A stretch of DNA of 12,703 bases. It comes from Deltaproteobacteria bacterium. GTDB taxonomy: Bacteria > Desulfobacterota > Desulfobacteria > Desulfobacterales > JAFDFH01. The DNA is taken from assembly GCA_019309945.1 (NCBI GenBank), contig JAFDFH010000077.1, forward strand, positions 1 to 12,703, written 5' to 3'. How positions within the stretch are numbered: the stretch's first letter is position 1; each line of letters opens with the position of its first letter. Shown one piece after another: positions 6,601 through 12,082 of this stretch. The position numbers were made by a program, and so were the translations under genes. Under the pieces are notes generated by a model, which made no database searches, was not told the origin of the DNA, and saw only the letters and a program-made list of their open reading frames with translations.

Positions 6601-9600
6601 GATACCAGGATCGGGCGGTGGTCTCGATATTTTTTGATTCATTCAAATGTTTCTGAATATGACGATCAAGTGTATCCAGGCTTTCGATTAGAGAATTTTG
6701 GCTGTCGCCTTCAACAACAAAAAGGCCGAACGGTTTCAATCCCAGAGGCCTTTTTCTTTCCTGATGGACGATTTCCATCACAGGATCCGGGGCCACGTTA
6801 TTCCTGACGGGTTTATCTTCAAATCCTTCGAGAAGCACATGCATACAGTTGCCGTCCGGCGTCATGGCACTTGTGATTGCCCTGCGCGGCCCATCCTGTC
6901 TGTCCCTCAGCCAGTATTGCGGAAAAGCGGGTATGTGAAATGTTCTCCGGTGCCAGGCATCATTTCGCGGCCGGGTGAAATTCATTAAAGGAGGGATGAT
7001 CTCCTGGTACAAACACAGGCAGGTTTTAACCAAAGAGGCGAGTCCGGCGGCGGCCCCGCAGTGGCCGATATTCGGTTTAGTGGATCCGATGGCACACGGT
7101 TCACTCCCATGGTGAAAAAACGCATGGAGCGCCTCGGTTTCCACATGGTCTTCGAAAGGATCACCGCTGCCGTGGGTTTCAATATAGCCAATTGAAATTG
7201 GATCAACGCCGGCATCTTGAACACAACGTTTTAGCGAGGTAAGGTAAGCGTCTTTTGAAGGCGAATTTGTCTCGATGCCACCGCCGCAAGCGCTTCCGAT
7301 GCCCTTTAGCACGGCATATATCCGGTTTCCGTCGGCTATGGCCCGATCCAGTCGTTTAAGAATCAGGGCGGCGGCACCTTCGCCGGGCAGCGAGCCATCC
7401 CCCTGGCAATCGAAAGGGCAGACTTTGGTACTATTTGCAAAAGCTCTTATTTTGTTGGAAATCAGGATGCGGCGAACATCGCCGGAAAGATCGACCGCTC
7501 CGACCAGGACCGTGTCGGTTTCATTTTGCTGCAAGGATCTTACGCCGATTTCAAGGGCCCTGAGGCCGGAAGCTTCTTCAGCGGAGACCACAAAACTCGG
7601 GCCGCCCACACGAAACTCCCTTGCAATCCGGCTTGCGACGATACCGCCCAGGGCGCCTAAGGTGCGGGCCGCCGTAAGCGGCGGGCCCAGTGAATCTCTT
7701 AAGGACTCAAGCCACATGGCGGTTTGATCATCATTGAGGTTAAGGTCCGGTCTTTTGCTCCATTCCTGAACCGTATTATGCAAGTTCCAGCGCAGATGGA
7801 AATTCGTCGCTTCAAAGTCAAAGTCGATCCCAATCAGAACACCCATACGCGGGCGGTCTTCTCTAAGGGGCAGCCTGCCGTCCTTCATGGCACCGCTGGC
7901 GACTTTCAGCATCAACAAATGCTGGGGAAGAATATCCGGGATTTCGTTGGGCGGTATATGAAACTCGCCAATATTTAGTGCAACTTCATCCATAAATCCG
8001 CCGTATAAAAGCGGTCTGTCAAGGTACCGGTCGGCAATATTTTCGGATCCTTTCCAGCGGGTTGCCGGTCTTTCCGCAATGATGGTAGCCCCTTTGAAAA
8101 TAACCTCCTGAAACGCCTTTAAAGTGGTTAATGATCCGAACGCCGTCTCCATACCGACAACGGCAATGGGTACATCGGGTTTTAGATTTTGGATTTTGGA
8201 TTTTGGAATTGAAAAGACTTTTTTCGCTGCATTCCCCGCTGTGCATTCCGTCCCTGGTTCCCACTCTTCAAAAAGCAGGTGAGCGTTTATTCCTCCGAAA
8301 CCAAATGCGCTTACAGCGGCACGACGGGGGGTGTTGTTATTATTTTGGGTCCATTTTTCTGCTTGGGTTGGAACCCTGAAAGGACTGCCGATCAGGGGGC
8401 TGCCTTCCGGCGCTTTTTTAAAATTGAGGGATGGAGGGAGTATCCGGTGAGTTAAGGCAAGGAGGGTTTTGATCATCCCGGCAGCACCCGCACCGGTTAA
8501 AAGATGTCCAAGCATGGATTTGACGGATCCGATGGCGCATTGTCCAGCCGACCATCCGGACTTTCCCCACAGTTTTCTTAGGCTGAGGAGTTCAACTTTA
8601 TCGCCCACCGGTGTACCGGCCCCATGGCATTCAATAAGATCGATGTCATGGGGAGACCAGCCGGATGAATCATAGGCACTTCGCATGGCTCGCACCTGAC
8701 CTTCACTGTCCGGTGCAAGCAAGTTGCCTCGCATATCATTGGAAAGTCCAATACCGCGGATCAGACCATAAATCGTGTCCCCATCACCCAGGGCATCCTT
8801 CAGTCTCTTCAAGACCAGTATGCCGGCGCCTTCGCCCACCACCAGTCCATCGGCACTTTCGTCAAAGGGTGCACATCGACCTGATGGGGATAACGCTCGC
8901 AGCTGGCTGAACCCGACTTGCGTATATAGACACTCCGGTCTTGAGACGCCTCCGGCCAGCATGGCGTCGGCGCGGTGAAAATGTAGTTCGTCACAGGCAA
9001 GTTTAACAGCATACAGGGATGACGCACAAGCTGCGTCAAGGGTATAGGTTCCACCCCCGAGTCCAAGACCTTTGGCCAGAATAGCCCCCGGAAGGCCGGT
9101 GACCTTACCAGCCATACACTGACTTTTAGTGAGGGGGCTGTTTTCAATGAACGGTGTCGTTCCAAAGAGTTTTTCTTCGAAGGATTTCGCGAGTATTGCT
9201 CTGGTGATAAAAGAGGATGCATCCGTTGGAAGTACAATCGACGCAAGAACAATTCCAATGCGTTCTTTGTCTATGGATGACGTCACACAATGATTAAAGG
9301 CCTCACGACCGGTGTGAAGAACAATGTGGTAAAGCGGGTCAAGGGTTTCCAATATATCTGGGTCAAGATCAATTCCTTCCGAATTAAATTTGAAATCTTG
9401 TATCAGGCAGGCACGCTTTGAAAAGGCTTTGTCCGGTCTGGGCGCGGGGTGATATATCGAATCGGGTTCAACAATCCACCGGTCTGCGGGCACATCGATG
9501 GTCGAATCAACTTTATTGATAATGTTGTGCCAGAATGTATTCAGGTCTTTTGCGCCGGGAAATAAACCGGCCATCCCGACCACGGCGATGGGCGCTCTGT

Positions 9601-9607
9601 TTTTCAT
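3455..9607 (-). CDS. pfaC: PfaC/Pfa3-like PUFA synthase: KS-CLF-AT-dehydratase hotdog pair
   Basis: A 2,050-residue multidomain synthase. The ketosynthase (about 1-450) has Cys194 in LDAACASS, His328 in ECHGAGTP and His368 in SMLGHLL, so it looks active. A chain-length-factor KS-like domain (about 478-930) has Glu678 in SAEEASG where the KS Cys should be, but keeps His812 and His849. The acyltransferase (about 1060-1410) has FPGSGNHYVGMG, Ser1163 in GYSLGESAG and His1280. FabA-like hotdogs follow at about 1590-1730 (containing APVCISVEAGQADLFL) and 1800-1945 (His1842 in TCHFMDDKVMPG, Glu1856 at the FabA Asp84 position). No ACP Ser motif, KR or ER is visible. KS-CLF-AT-DH order matches Pfa3/PfaC-type subunits; extender and acceptor ACPs must come from another protein. 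Residues after about 1958 are heptamer-repeat tail and out-of-frame sequence. The ATG at 9607 has only a weak GGAA upstream, within a hairpin. Confidence 0.92.
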   Translation of the reverse strand: MKNRAPIAVVGMAGLFPGAKDLNTFWHNIINKVDSTIDVPADRWIVEPDSIYHPAPRPDKAFSKRACLIQDFKFNSEGIDLDPDILETLDPLYHIVLHTGREAFNHCVTSSIDKERIGIVLASIVLPTDASSFITRAILAKSFEEKLFGTTPFIENSPLTKSQCMAGKVTGLPGAILAKGLGLGGGTYTLDAACASSLYAVKLACDELHFHRADAMLAGGVSRPECLYTQVGFSQLRALSPSGRCAPFDESADGLVVGEGAGILVLKRLKDALGDGDTIYGLIRGIGLSNDMRGNLLAPDSEGQVRAMRSAYDSSGWSPHDIDLIECHGAGTPVGDKVELLSLRKLWGKSGWSAGQCAIGSVKSMLGHLLTGAGAAGMIKTLLALTHRILPPSLNFKKAPEGSPLIGSPFRVPTQAEKWTQNNNNTPRRAAVSAFGFGGINAHLLFEEWEPGTECTAGNAAKKVFSIPKSKIQNLKPDVPIAVVGMETAFGSLTTLKAFQEVIFKGATIIAERPATRWKGSENIADRYLDRPLLYGGFMDEVALNIGEFHIPPNEIPDILPQHLLMLKVASGAMKDGRLPLREDRPRMGVLIGIDFDFEATNFHLRWNLHNTVQEWSKRPDLNLNDDQTAMWLESLRDSLGPPLTAARTLGALGGIVASRIAREFRVGGPSFVVSAEEASGLRALEIGVRSLQQNETDTVLVGAVDLSGDVRRILISNKIRAFANSTKVCPFDCQGDGSLPGEGAAALILKRLDRAIADGNRIYAVLKGIGSACGGGIETNSPSKDAYLTSLKRCVQDAGVDPISIGYIETHGSGDPFEDHVETEALHAFFHHGSEPCAIGSTKPNIGHCGAAAGLASLVKTCLCLYQEIIPPLMNFTRPRNDAWHRRTFHIPAFPQYWLRDRQDGPRRAITSAMTPDGNCMHVLLEGFEDKPVRNNVAPDPVMEIVHQERKRPLGLKPFGLFVVEGDSQNSLIESLDTLDRHIQKHLNESKNIETTARSWYLANRPYYEKKFALSIIAGDFPRLGKWIQEAKIAVLDDTPQRINGPDGISYTPDPLHPYGKTAFVFPGSGNHYVGMGREIGVLWPDILHGMDAVTLRLKSQLLPSCYVPHRVSWEPEWEKEAHAKIVSDPLNMIFGQVAHGGVISKLVRHFGLKPSAVIGYSLGESAGLFALGAWPDQGIMLERMLATNLFSTELAGPCNAAREVWKVPPQEDVDWCVATVNRPDNMVRDIIGNWPTTRLLIVNTPNECVIGGRKQHVQAAINTLACEAVFLEGVATVHCDAVLPVRKAYKELHRFPTTAPEGLNFYSCARGQSYTLTSDSAATSILEQALSGFDFPVLIKQAYKDGIRIFLEMGPHSSCTRMINRILDTKPHLAVSACARGEDDFLTFLKFLGSLVAARVPVDLDQLYGKHSGTLEITEPLKEAKKKKVILKIGGIPPCPARPQAVDGRPKSENSKQSSESRGRESDLKGKEEYPGLDASNSPYSELIDPMTKNIEADTDAHQTFLDFSNELTQAYGQTFEFQTQLLETIIDDQALQEIFSESETDQAPALKIPAYSRDRCMEFAIGSVAKVLGPEFAIVDTYKARVRLPDEPLMLVDRILSVEGQKASLTSGRVVTEHDVQPGAWYLDGDRAPVCISVEAGQADLFLCAYLGIDLMVKGARTYRLLDATVKFHRGLPRPGDVIRYEIEIEKFVRQGDTYLFFFKFEGFIGNIPLITMANGCAGFFTEEEVKNSGGIILTEADTKPAQGIKASDWTDLVPVGVESYDDAAVEALRNRDLEGCFGSPFDGIGIAASLTLPGGRMKLIDRVLHLDACGGRYGLGLIRAQADIHPDDWFLTCHFMDDKVMPGTLMYECCTHALRIFIQRLGWVTDKPDVCYEPVTGVASVLKCRGPVTPDTRHVIYEVEIKEIGYMPEPYVIADAHMYADEHRIVQFKDMSIKMTGITREEIEAGWGITGDGGQRTEVRGQGTGDRGRRIEDRGRRTERSEVRGQRSEGGGQRTGGRGQRTEVRGRGTEARNRSSGDRIRYPAACSLCQVSSKPQPEPDDL
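3557..3733 (-). repeat. Tandem array of 25 heptamers at the synthase/dehydratase break
   Basis: On the minus strand the tract parses into 25 contiguous units of consensus GRGGWCR (for example GAGGTCA, GAGGACA, GGGGACA), with one extra GA after unit 12 (3649-3648). Units 5-7 are identical GGGGACA and units 13-16 identical GAGGTCA. Translated in the synthase frame it gives the low-complexity Arg/Gly/Gln/Glu tail at residues about 1959-2017. Seven is not a multiple of three, so gain or loss of single units changes the reading frame. Similar RGQRTE-coding heptamers are, from general knowledge, common in intergenic regions of Desulfobacterales-like genomes. Confidence 0.93.
5204..5259 (-). repeat. 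Degenerate heptamer tract (8 units) in the AT-DH linker of the synthase gene
   Basis: Minus-strand units in order: GAAGGCC, GAAGTCG, GAGAACA, GCAAGCA, GAGTTCG, GAGAGCC, GAGGTCG, CGAGTCG. They are contiguous and share a GARNNCR-like pattern with the array at 3557-3733. They encode the charged low-complexity segment RPKSENSKQSSESRGRES (residues about 1451-1468) between the acyltransferase and the first hotdog. Degeneracy suggests an old tract; the reading frame is intact. Confidence 0.65.
8185..8205 (-). repeat. Three perfect heptamers in the KS-CLF linker of the synthase gene
   Basis: GATTTTG occurs three times without interruption on the plus strand (CAAAATC on the coding strand), encoding the PKSKIQNLK segment at residues about 468-476, between the ketosynthase and chain-length-factor domains. 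Three units are 21 bases, so the frame is kept. A change of one or two units would truncate the synthase after its first domain. Confidence 0.8.
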
Positions 9608-9611
9608 TGAT

Positions 9612-9632
9612 TTCCAATACAGAAATTGGGAA
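9612..9632 (-). promoter_or_regulatory. Hairpin covering the synthase ribosome binding site
   Basis: In the minus-strand transcript TTCCCAAT and ATTGGAA can pair (seven base pairs with one bulged C, six-base loop). The only Shine-Dalgarno-like bases, GGAA, lie in the 3' arm, ending four bases before the ATG at 9607. This could lower translation initiation. It is a short stem and may be fortuitous. Confidence 0.4.
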
Positions 9633-9750
9633 AATAACAGTTTTCATTCAGGCACTATCTATTCATAACCACACGCAAATGCAAGTGGATAATTCGATAA
9701 GGCAACGTTTAACCGTTTAGGAAATTTCTTAAAAAATCCCTGTCTCGTCC

Positions 9751-9779
9751 TTGACATATGAGTTCATTTTCTTTAGTAT
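9751..9779 (+). promoter_or_regulatory. Candidate sigma-70 promoter for the NifU-like gene
   Basis: A perfect TTGACA (9751-9756) is followed after exactly 17 bases by TAGTAT (9774-9779, four of six matches to TATAAT). It lies about 205 bases upstream of the NifU-like ATG, leaving a leader that contains the inverted repeat at 9838-9912. Confidence 0.45.
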
Positions 9780-9837
9780 CGATCAGTTAGTTCCTTAGTT
9801 GTAAATTTTGTGCTTTTTGTGGCAAAACTTTTTCCAT

Positions 9838-9912
9838 TCTGCCACTAAGGCACCAAGGCGCGAAGAAAGAGTAATAAATATATCCTTTGTGTCTTAGTGT
9901 CTTTGTGGCAAA
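9838..9912. repeat. Imperfect inverted repeat with 8-bp periodic arms
   Basis: Arms 9838-9865 and 9885-9912 are 28 bases each and match as inverted repeats at 21 of 28 positions. Each arm is itself built of octamers: CACTAAGG, CACCAAGG, CGCGAAGA on the left and CTTTGTGT, CTTAGTGT, CTTTGTGG on the right. A third GTGGCAAA-like fragment lies just to the left (about 9819-9827). This resembles a dispersed intergenic repeat seen in several bacterial phyla (general recollection). In RNA it could fold into a long imperfect stem in the leader of the NifU-like gene. Confidence 0.7.
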
Positions 9913-9985
9913 TATTTTTGGTTCCGGCTTGTCCGGGTTATGAAAAAGCCCTTCATTTCGGGAAAGACTCATCTTGGGAGGTAAA

Positions 9986-10426
9986 ATGGAAAACGGGAAC
10001 AAAATCGATCTAAATGACGCGGAAAGCGTTAGAAATACGCTTTACTGTTCCGGATATTCGGATGTTGCCATCGGCTATTATATTAATAAACCCTATATGG
10101 GCAGTCTGCCCGATGCCGACCAGGTGACCGAAATCACCGGTCCATGCGGGGACACCATGAGGGTTTTTCTCAAATTTGACCAAGGAATCATAGTGGACGC
10201 CAAATATCAGGTTTTCGGTTGTCCCGGAGCGGTCGCCTCGGCGATGGCGGCGGTCGATCTAATCAAAGGCAAGAGCATTGATGAGGCCATTGCCCTAAAA
10301 GATCGGGATATCTATCGCAAGCTGGTTGAAATCCCGGAAAAGAAACAGGATTGCATTCGACTTGCTGTTAAGACCCTTCAAAAAGCCCTGGAAGAATATA
10401 CTTGCAGAGATCGGGAGGTCGCTTAA
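9986..10426 (+). CDS. NifU/IscU-like iron-sulfur cluster scaffold protein
   Basis: A 146-residue IscU-fold scaffold. The three conserved cluster-binding cysteines are Cys54 in GPCGDTM, Cys79 in FGCPGAVAS and Cys123 in QDCIRLAV, with the conserved Asp56 two residues after the first Cys. Known role: platform on which [2Fe-2S]/[4Fe-4S] clusters are assembled from cysteine-desulfurase sulfur before transfer to apoproteins. There is no C-terminal Nfu domain, so it is the short IscU-type form and acts in the cytosol. The ATG at 9986 is chosen because GGGAGG ends four bases before it; an upstream TTG at 9974 would overlap that site. The FmdB-like gene follows after 20 bp, probably in one transcript. 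No cysteine desulfurase is next to it. Confidence 0.88.
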   Translation: MENGNKIDLNDAESVRNTLYCSGYSDVAIGYYINKPYMGSLPDADQVTEITGPCGDTMRVFLKFDQGIIVDAKYQVFGCPGAVASAMAAVDLIKGKSIDEAIALKDRDIYRKLVEIPEKKQDCIRLAVKTLQKALEEYTCRDREVA

Positions 10427-10446
10427 GGTGCGTAAGGAGATCCAAT

Positions 10447-10701
10447 ATGCCATTATTTGAATTTAAATGTATCGACTGCGGAAAAATTTTCGAACTACTC
10501 ATTACCGGTTCCGATGAAAAACCACAATGCCAAAGCTGCAGCAGTCAAAACCTCAAAAAATTATTTTCCCCACATTCATCTTTCTCTGGTAAGGCTGCCG
10601 GCAGTCTGCCGGGACCCGGAGACACGGGTTGTTGCGGCGCACACCCCAGTCATGCGAGTTGTGCCGGGCCGGGTAGCTGCTGCGGTAAGCTTCCAGCTTA
10701 G
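10447..10701 (+). CDS. FmdB-family zinc ribbon protein with Cys-rich tail
   Basis: An 84-residue protein beginning MPLFEFKC, the standard opening of FmdB/CxxC-CxxC-SSSS regulatory-type zinc ribbons. Cys8-x2-Cys11 and Cys28-x2-Cys31 form a zinc-binding site. The Gly/Ser/Pro-rich C-terminal half carries five more cysteines (62, 63, 72, 78, 79), including two CC pairs, which could bind metal or be redox active. FmdB was named for a regulator of formamidase in Methylophilus; the biochemical role of most members is unknown. The ATG at 10447 is preceded by AAGGAG with seven bases of spacing, which decides it over the earlier frame start at 10402 inside the NifU-like gene. It is 20 bp downstream of that gene, hinting at metal or Fe-S metabolism. 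Confidence 0.85.
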   Translation: MPLFEFKCIDCGKIFELLITGSDEKPQCQSCSSQNLKKLFSPHSSFSGKAAGSLPGPGDTGCCGAHPSHASCAGPGSCCGKLPA

Positions 10702-10708
10702 CGTTTTT

Positions 10709-10860
10709 AGAACGAGCCAATTTCAAAACGTCCCATTTTGCCCAATCTCTGCGTCAGGCTCAAATTTTAATCCTCGAAATACTAAATGTATTCCGGTGGT
10801 TAAAATTATCGCCTTCCTTGACCTTGAACAAACTGAAACGTTTTAAAAATGGCTCGAACT
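10709..10860 (+). mobile_element. MITE-like element, copy 1
   Basis: Terminal inverted repeats 10709-10740 and 10829-10860 match at 25 of 32 positions (AGAACGAGCCA... against AGTTCGAGCCA...). The interior aligns with the reverse complement of copy 2 at 12083-12259: shared blocks include TTTTGCCC(A/G)ATCTCTGCGT, ATCCTCG(A/G)AAT and GGT(T)AAAAT. It has no coding capacity. It fills nearly all of the gap between the FmdB-like and YkgJ-like genes, and its right end contains the ATG called as the start of the latter. Exact ends and target duplication are unclear in this copy, which seems degenerate and lacks the GC-rich hairpin of copy 2. Confidence 0.65.
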
Positions 10861-11505
10861 TATAATAATACCCTAGAAATGAATTCCTACCAGAAGGAAC
10901 AGGCGGAAACACTTTCCATGGTTTGCCGACATCTTGCGACCCTTTCCCGGTCGGAAATACAGCAACTTGAAAGACAGATCGGGGATTATGTTTCCTTCCG
11001 CAATGAGGTTCAAACCTTTTTATCCGAAAACTTTAGTAAGATATGTGATCATAAGTGCTACCGCAGCCGTTTGAATGCTTGCTGTTCCAGGGAAGGGATC
11101 ATCACTTTTTTTGCGGACGCCGTCATCAATGCGCTCCTGTCTCAGGATGAGGATCTGGAAGCTTTGATAACGGTCTTACAAAAGCCCAATGACGGATTTA
11201 AATGTATTTTTCTTGGGGATGAAGGCTGTTTGTGGCAGTTTAAGCCGATCGTCTGTGAAATGTTTCTTTGCGACCCGGCCCAAAAAGAAGCGTTTGATAA
11301 AAACCCGGAAGCCCGGCAAAGATGGGAAGATTTCAGGCAACGTGAAAAGTCTTACAGATGGCCGGATCGCCCGGTTCTTTTTGATAAGTTAGAGCAATAT
11401 TTCATTGATGCCGGTTACTCCTCGCCATTAATGTACCTACATAACAGCCCGGGACTGTTGCGTGTGAAGCGCCGGGCAGGTCTCAATGAATATCAAAAAA
11501 AATAA
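10849..11505 (+). CDS. YkgJ-like Cys-cluster (zinc/iron-chelating) protein
   Basis: A 218-residue protein with Cys66, Cys70, Cys78 and Cys79 followed by Cys119, Cys127, Cys136 and Cys141. The second group sits in FKCIFLGDEGCLWQFKPIVCEMFLC, the usual CxFL...GC...P..C....C arrangement of the YkgJ family of putative zinc/iron-binding proteins. Eight cysteines could hold a metal or an Fe-S cluster; no function is established for the family. The N-terminal 60 residues look helical and charged. Rubrerythrin follows after 16 bp, so both are probably co-transcribed. The start is uncertain: ATG 10849 lies inside the MITE-like terminal repeat and has no Shine-Dalgarno, and ATG 10879 (residue 11) is an equally weak alternative. 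The insertion may have replaced the original upstream region. Confidence 0.78.
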   Translation: MARTYNNTLEMNSYQKEQAETLSMVCRHLATLSRSEIQQLERQIGDYVSFRNEVQTFLSENFSKICDHKCYRSRLNACCSREGIITFFADAVINALLSQDEDLEALITVLQKPNDGFKCIFLGDEGCLWQFKPIVCEMFLCDPAQKEAFDKNPEARQRWEDFRQREKSYRWPDRPVLFDKLEQYFIDAGYSSPLMYLHNSPGLLRVKRRAGLNEYQKK

Positions 11506-11521
11506 AAAGGAGGAAAGATCC

Positions 11522-12025
11522 ATGAGCAAAACTGATGAAAACGTCCAAGATGCCTTTGCCGGTGAGAGCCAGGCCAATCGCAAATACCTGTTCTTTGCGG
11601 AAAAGGCCGACAAGGAAGGGCACAAACAGATCGCCCGGTTGTTCCGCGCCGCCGCCGATGCTGAGACGGCCCATGCGCGTAACCATTTAAATGTGATACA
11701 GGGGATAAAATCAACCAAAGAAAACCTGCAGGCGGCTGTAAGCGGTGAGAATCACGAATTCACCGAGATGTATCCCGGCTTCATCAAGCAAGCTGAAACG
11801 GATGGCGCCAAAGAAGCAATTGGAAGCTTTGATCTGGCTAATCAGGTGGAAGAAATCCACCATTCGATGTTCTCGGATTTTCTTGGCAAACTGGAACAGG
11901 GCGAGGTGATTGAGGAAAAGCCAATTTATGTTTGCCAGTATTGCGGGAACACCGTTGAAGGTGAAGCGCCTGACAAGTGCCCCGTTTGTGGTGCACCCAA
12001 GAAAATGTTTAAGAGCATCGATTGA
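11522..12025 (+). CDS. rbr: Rubrerythrin (diiron ferritin-like domain plus rubredoxin domain)
   Basis: A 167-residue rubrerythrin. The four-helix diiron domain shows Glu15 in AGESQAN, Glu48 and His51 in DAETAH, Glu76 and Glu79 in GENHEF, and Glu110/111 with His113/114 in QVEEIHH. The C-terminal rubredoxin domain has Cys138-x2-Cys141 and Cys153-x2-Cys156 (VCQYCGN, KCPVCGAP). Known role: non-haem peroxidase reducing hydrogen peroxide in anaerobes, with electrons passing from rubredoxin/NADH through the FeCys4 site to the diiron site, in the cytoplasm. The ATG at 11522 is chosen for the strong AAGGAGG at 11507-11513 with eight bases of spacing; an in-frame earlier start at 11486 would overlap the preceding gene. 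A rho-independent terminator follows. The YkgJ-like gene directly upstream suggests a shared iron or oxygen-stress role. Confidence 0.95.
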   Translation: MSKTDENVQDAFAGESQANRKYLFFAEKADKEGHKQIARLFRAAADAETAHARNHLNVIQGIKSTKENLQAAVSGENHEFTEMYPGFIKQAETDGAKEAIGSFDLANQVEEIHHSMFSDFLGKLEQGEVIEEKPIYVCQYCGNTVEGEAPDKCPVCGAPKKMFKSID

Positions 12026-12042
12026 GTAAAATATTTTAAATG

Positions 12043-12076
12043 AATGACCCTGCAGCAAGGTGTGGGGTCATTTTTT
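12043..12076 (+). terminator. Rho-independent terminator after rubrerythrin
   Basis: AATGACCC (12043-12050) pairs with GGGTCATT (12065-12072) across a 14-base loop, and a run of six T follows at 12071-12076. It lies 18 bases after the rubrerythrin stop. Confidence 0.85.
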
Positions 12077-12082
12077 ACAAGC

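Larger units (their letters stand above)
9608..9985. other. Divergent intergenic region between the synthase operon and the NifU-like gene
   Basis: This 378-bp gap holds the hairpin at 9612-9632, a plausible plus-strand promoter at 9751-9779 and an octamer-based inverted repeat at 9838-9912. A convincing minus-strand promoter for the synthase was not found. A 71-codon minus-strand frame across it (9787-10002) is composed largely of the repeat and is not called. Confidence 0.6.

Noticed and set aside
9621..9720. Sigma-70 promoter for the synthase operon on the minus strand
   Set aside because: TTGCAT with 17-base spacing to TAGATA was the best candidate, but the -10 matches only three of six positions, so it was not listed.
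9787..10002. A 71-codon minus-strand frame in the divergent intergenic region
   Set aside because: Its residues come largely from the octamer inverted repeat, it overlaps the NifU-like start, and it has no recognisable domain or ribosome site.
10447..10846. A 129-codon plus-strand frame overlapping the FmdB-like gene (10457-10846)
   Set aside because: It is a different frame over the FmdB-like gene and the MITE-like element, without ribosome site or domain, while FmdB has the clear CxxC...CxxC pattern.
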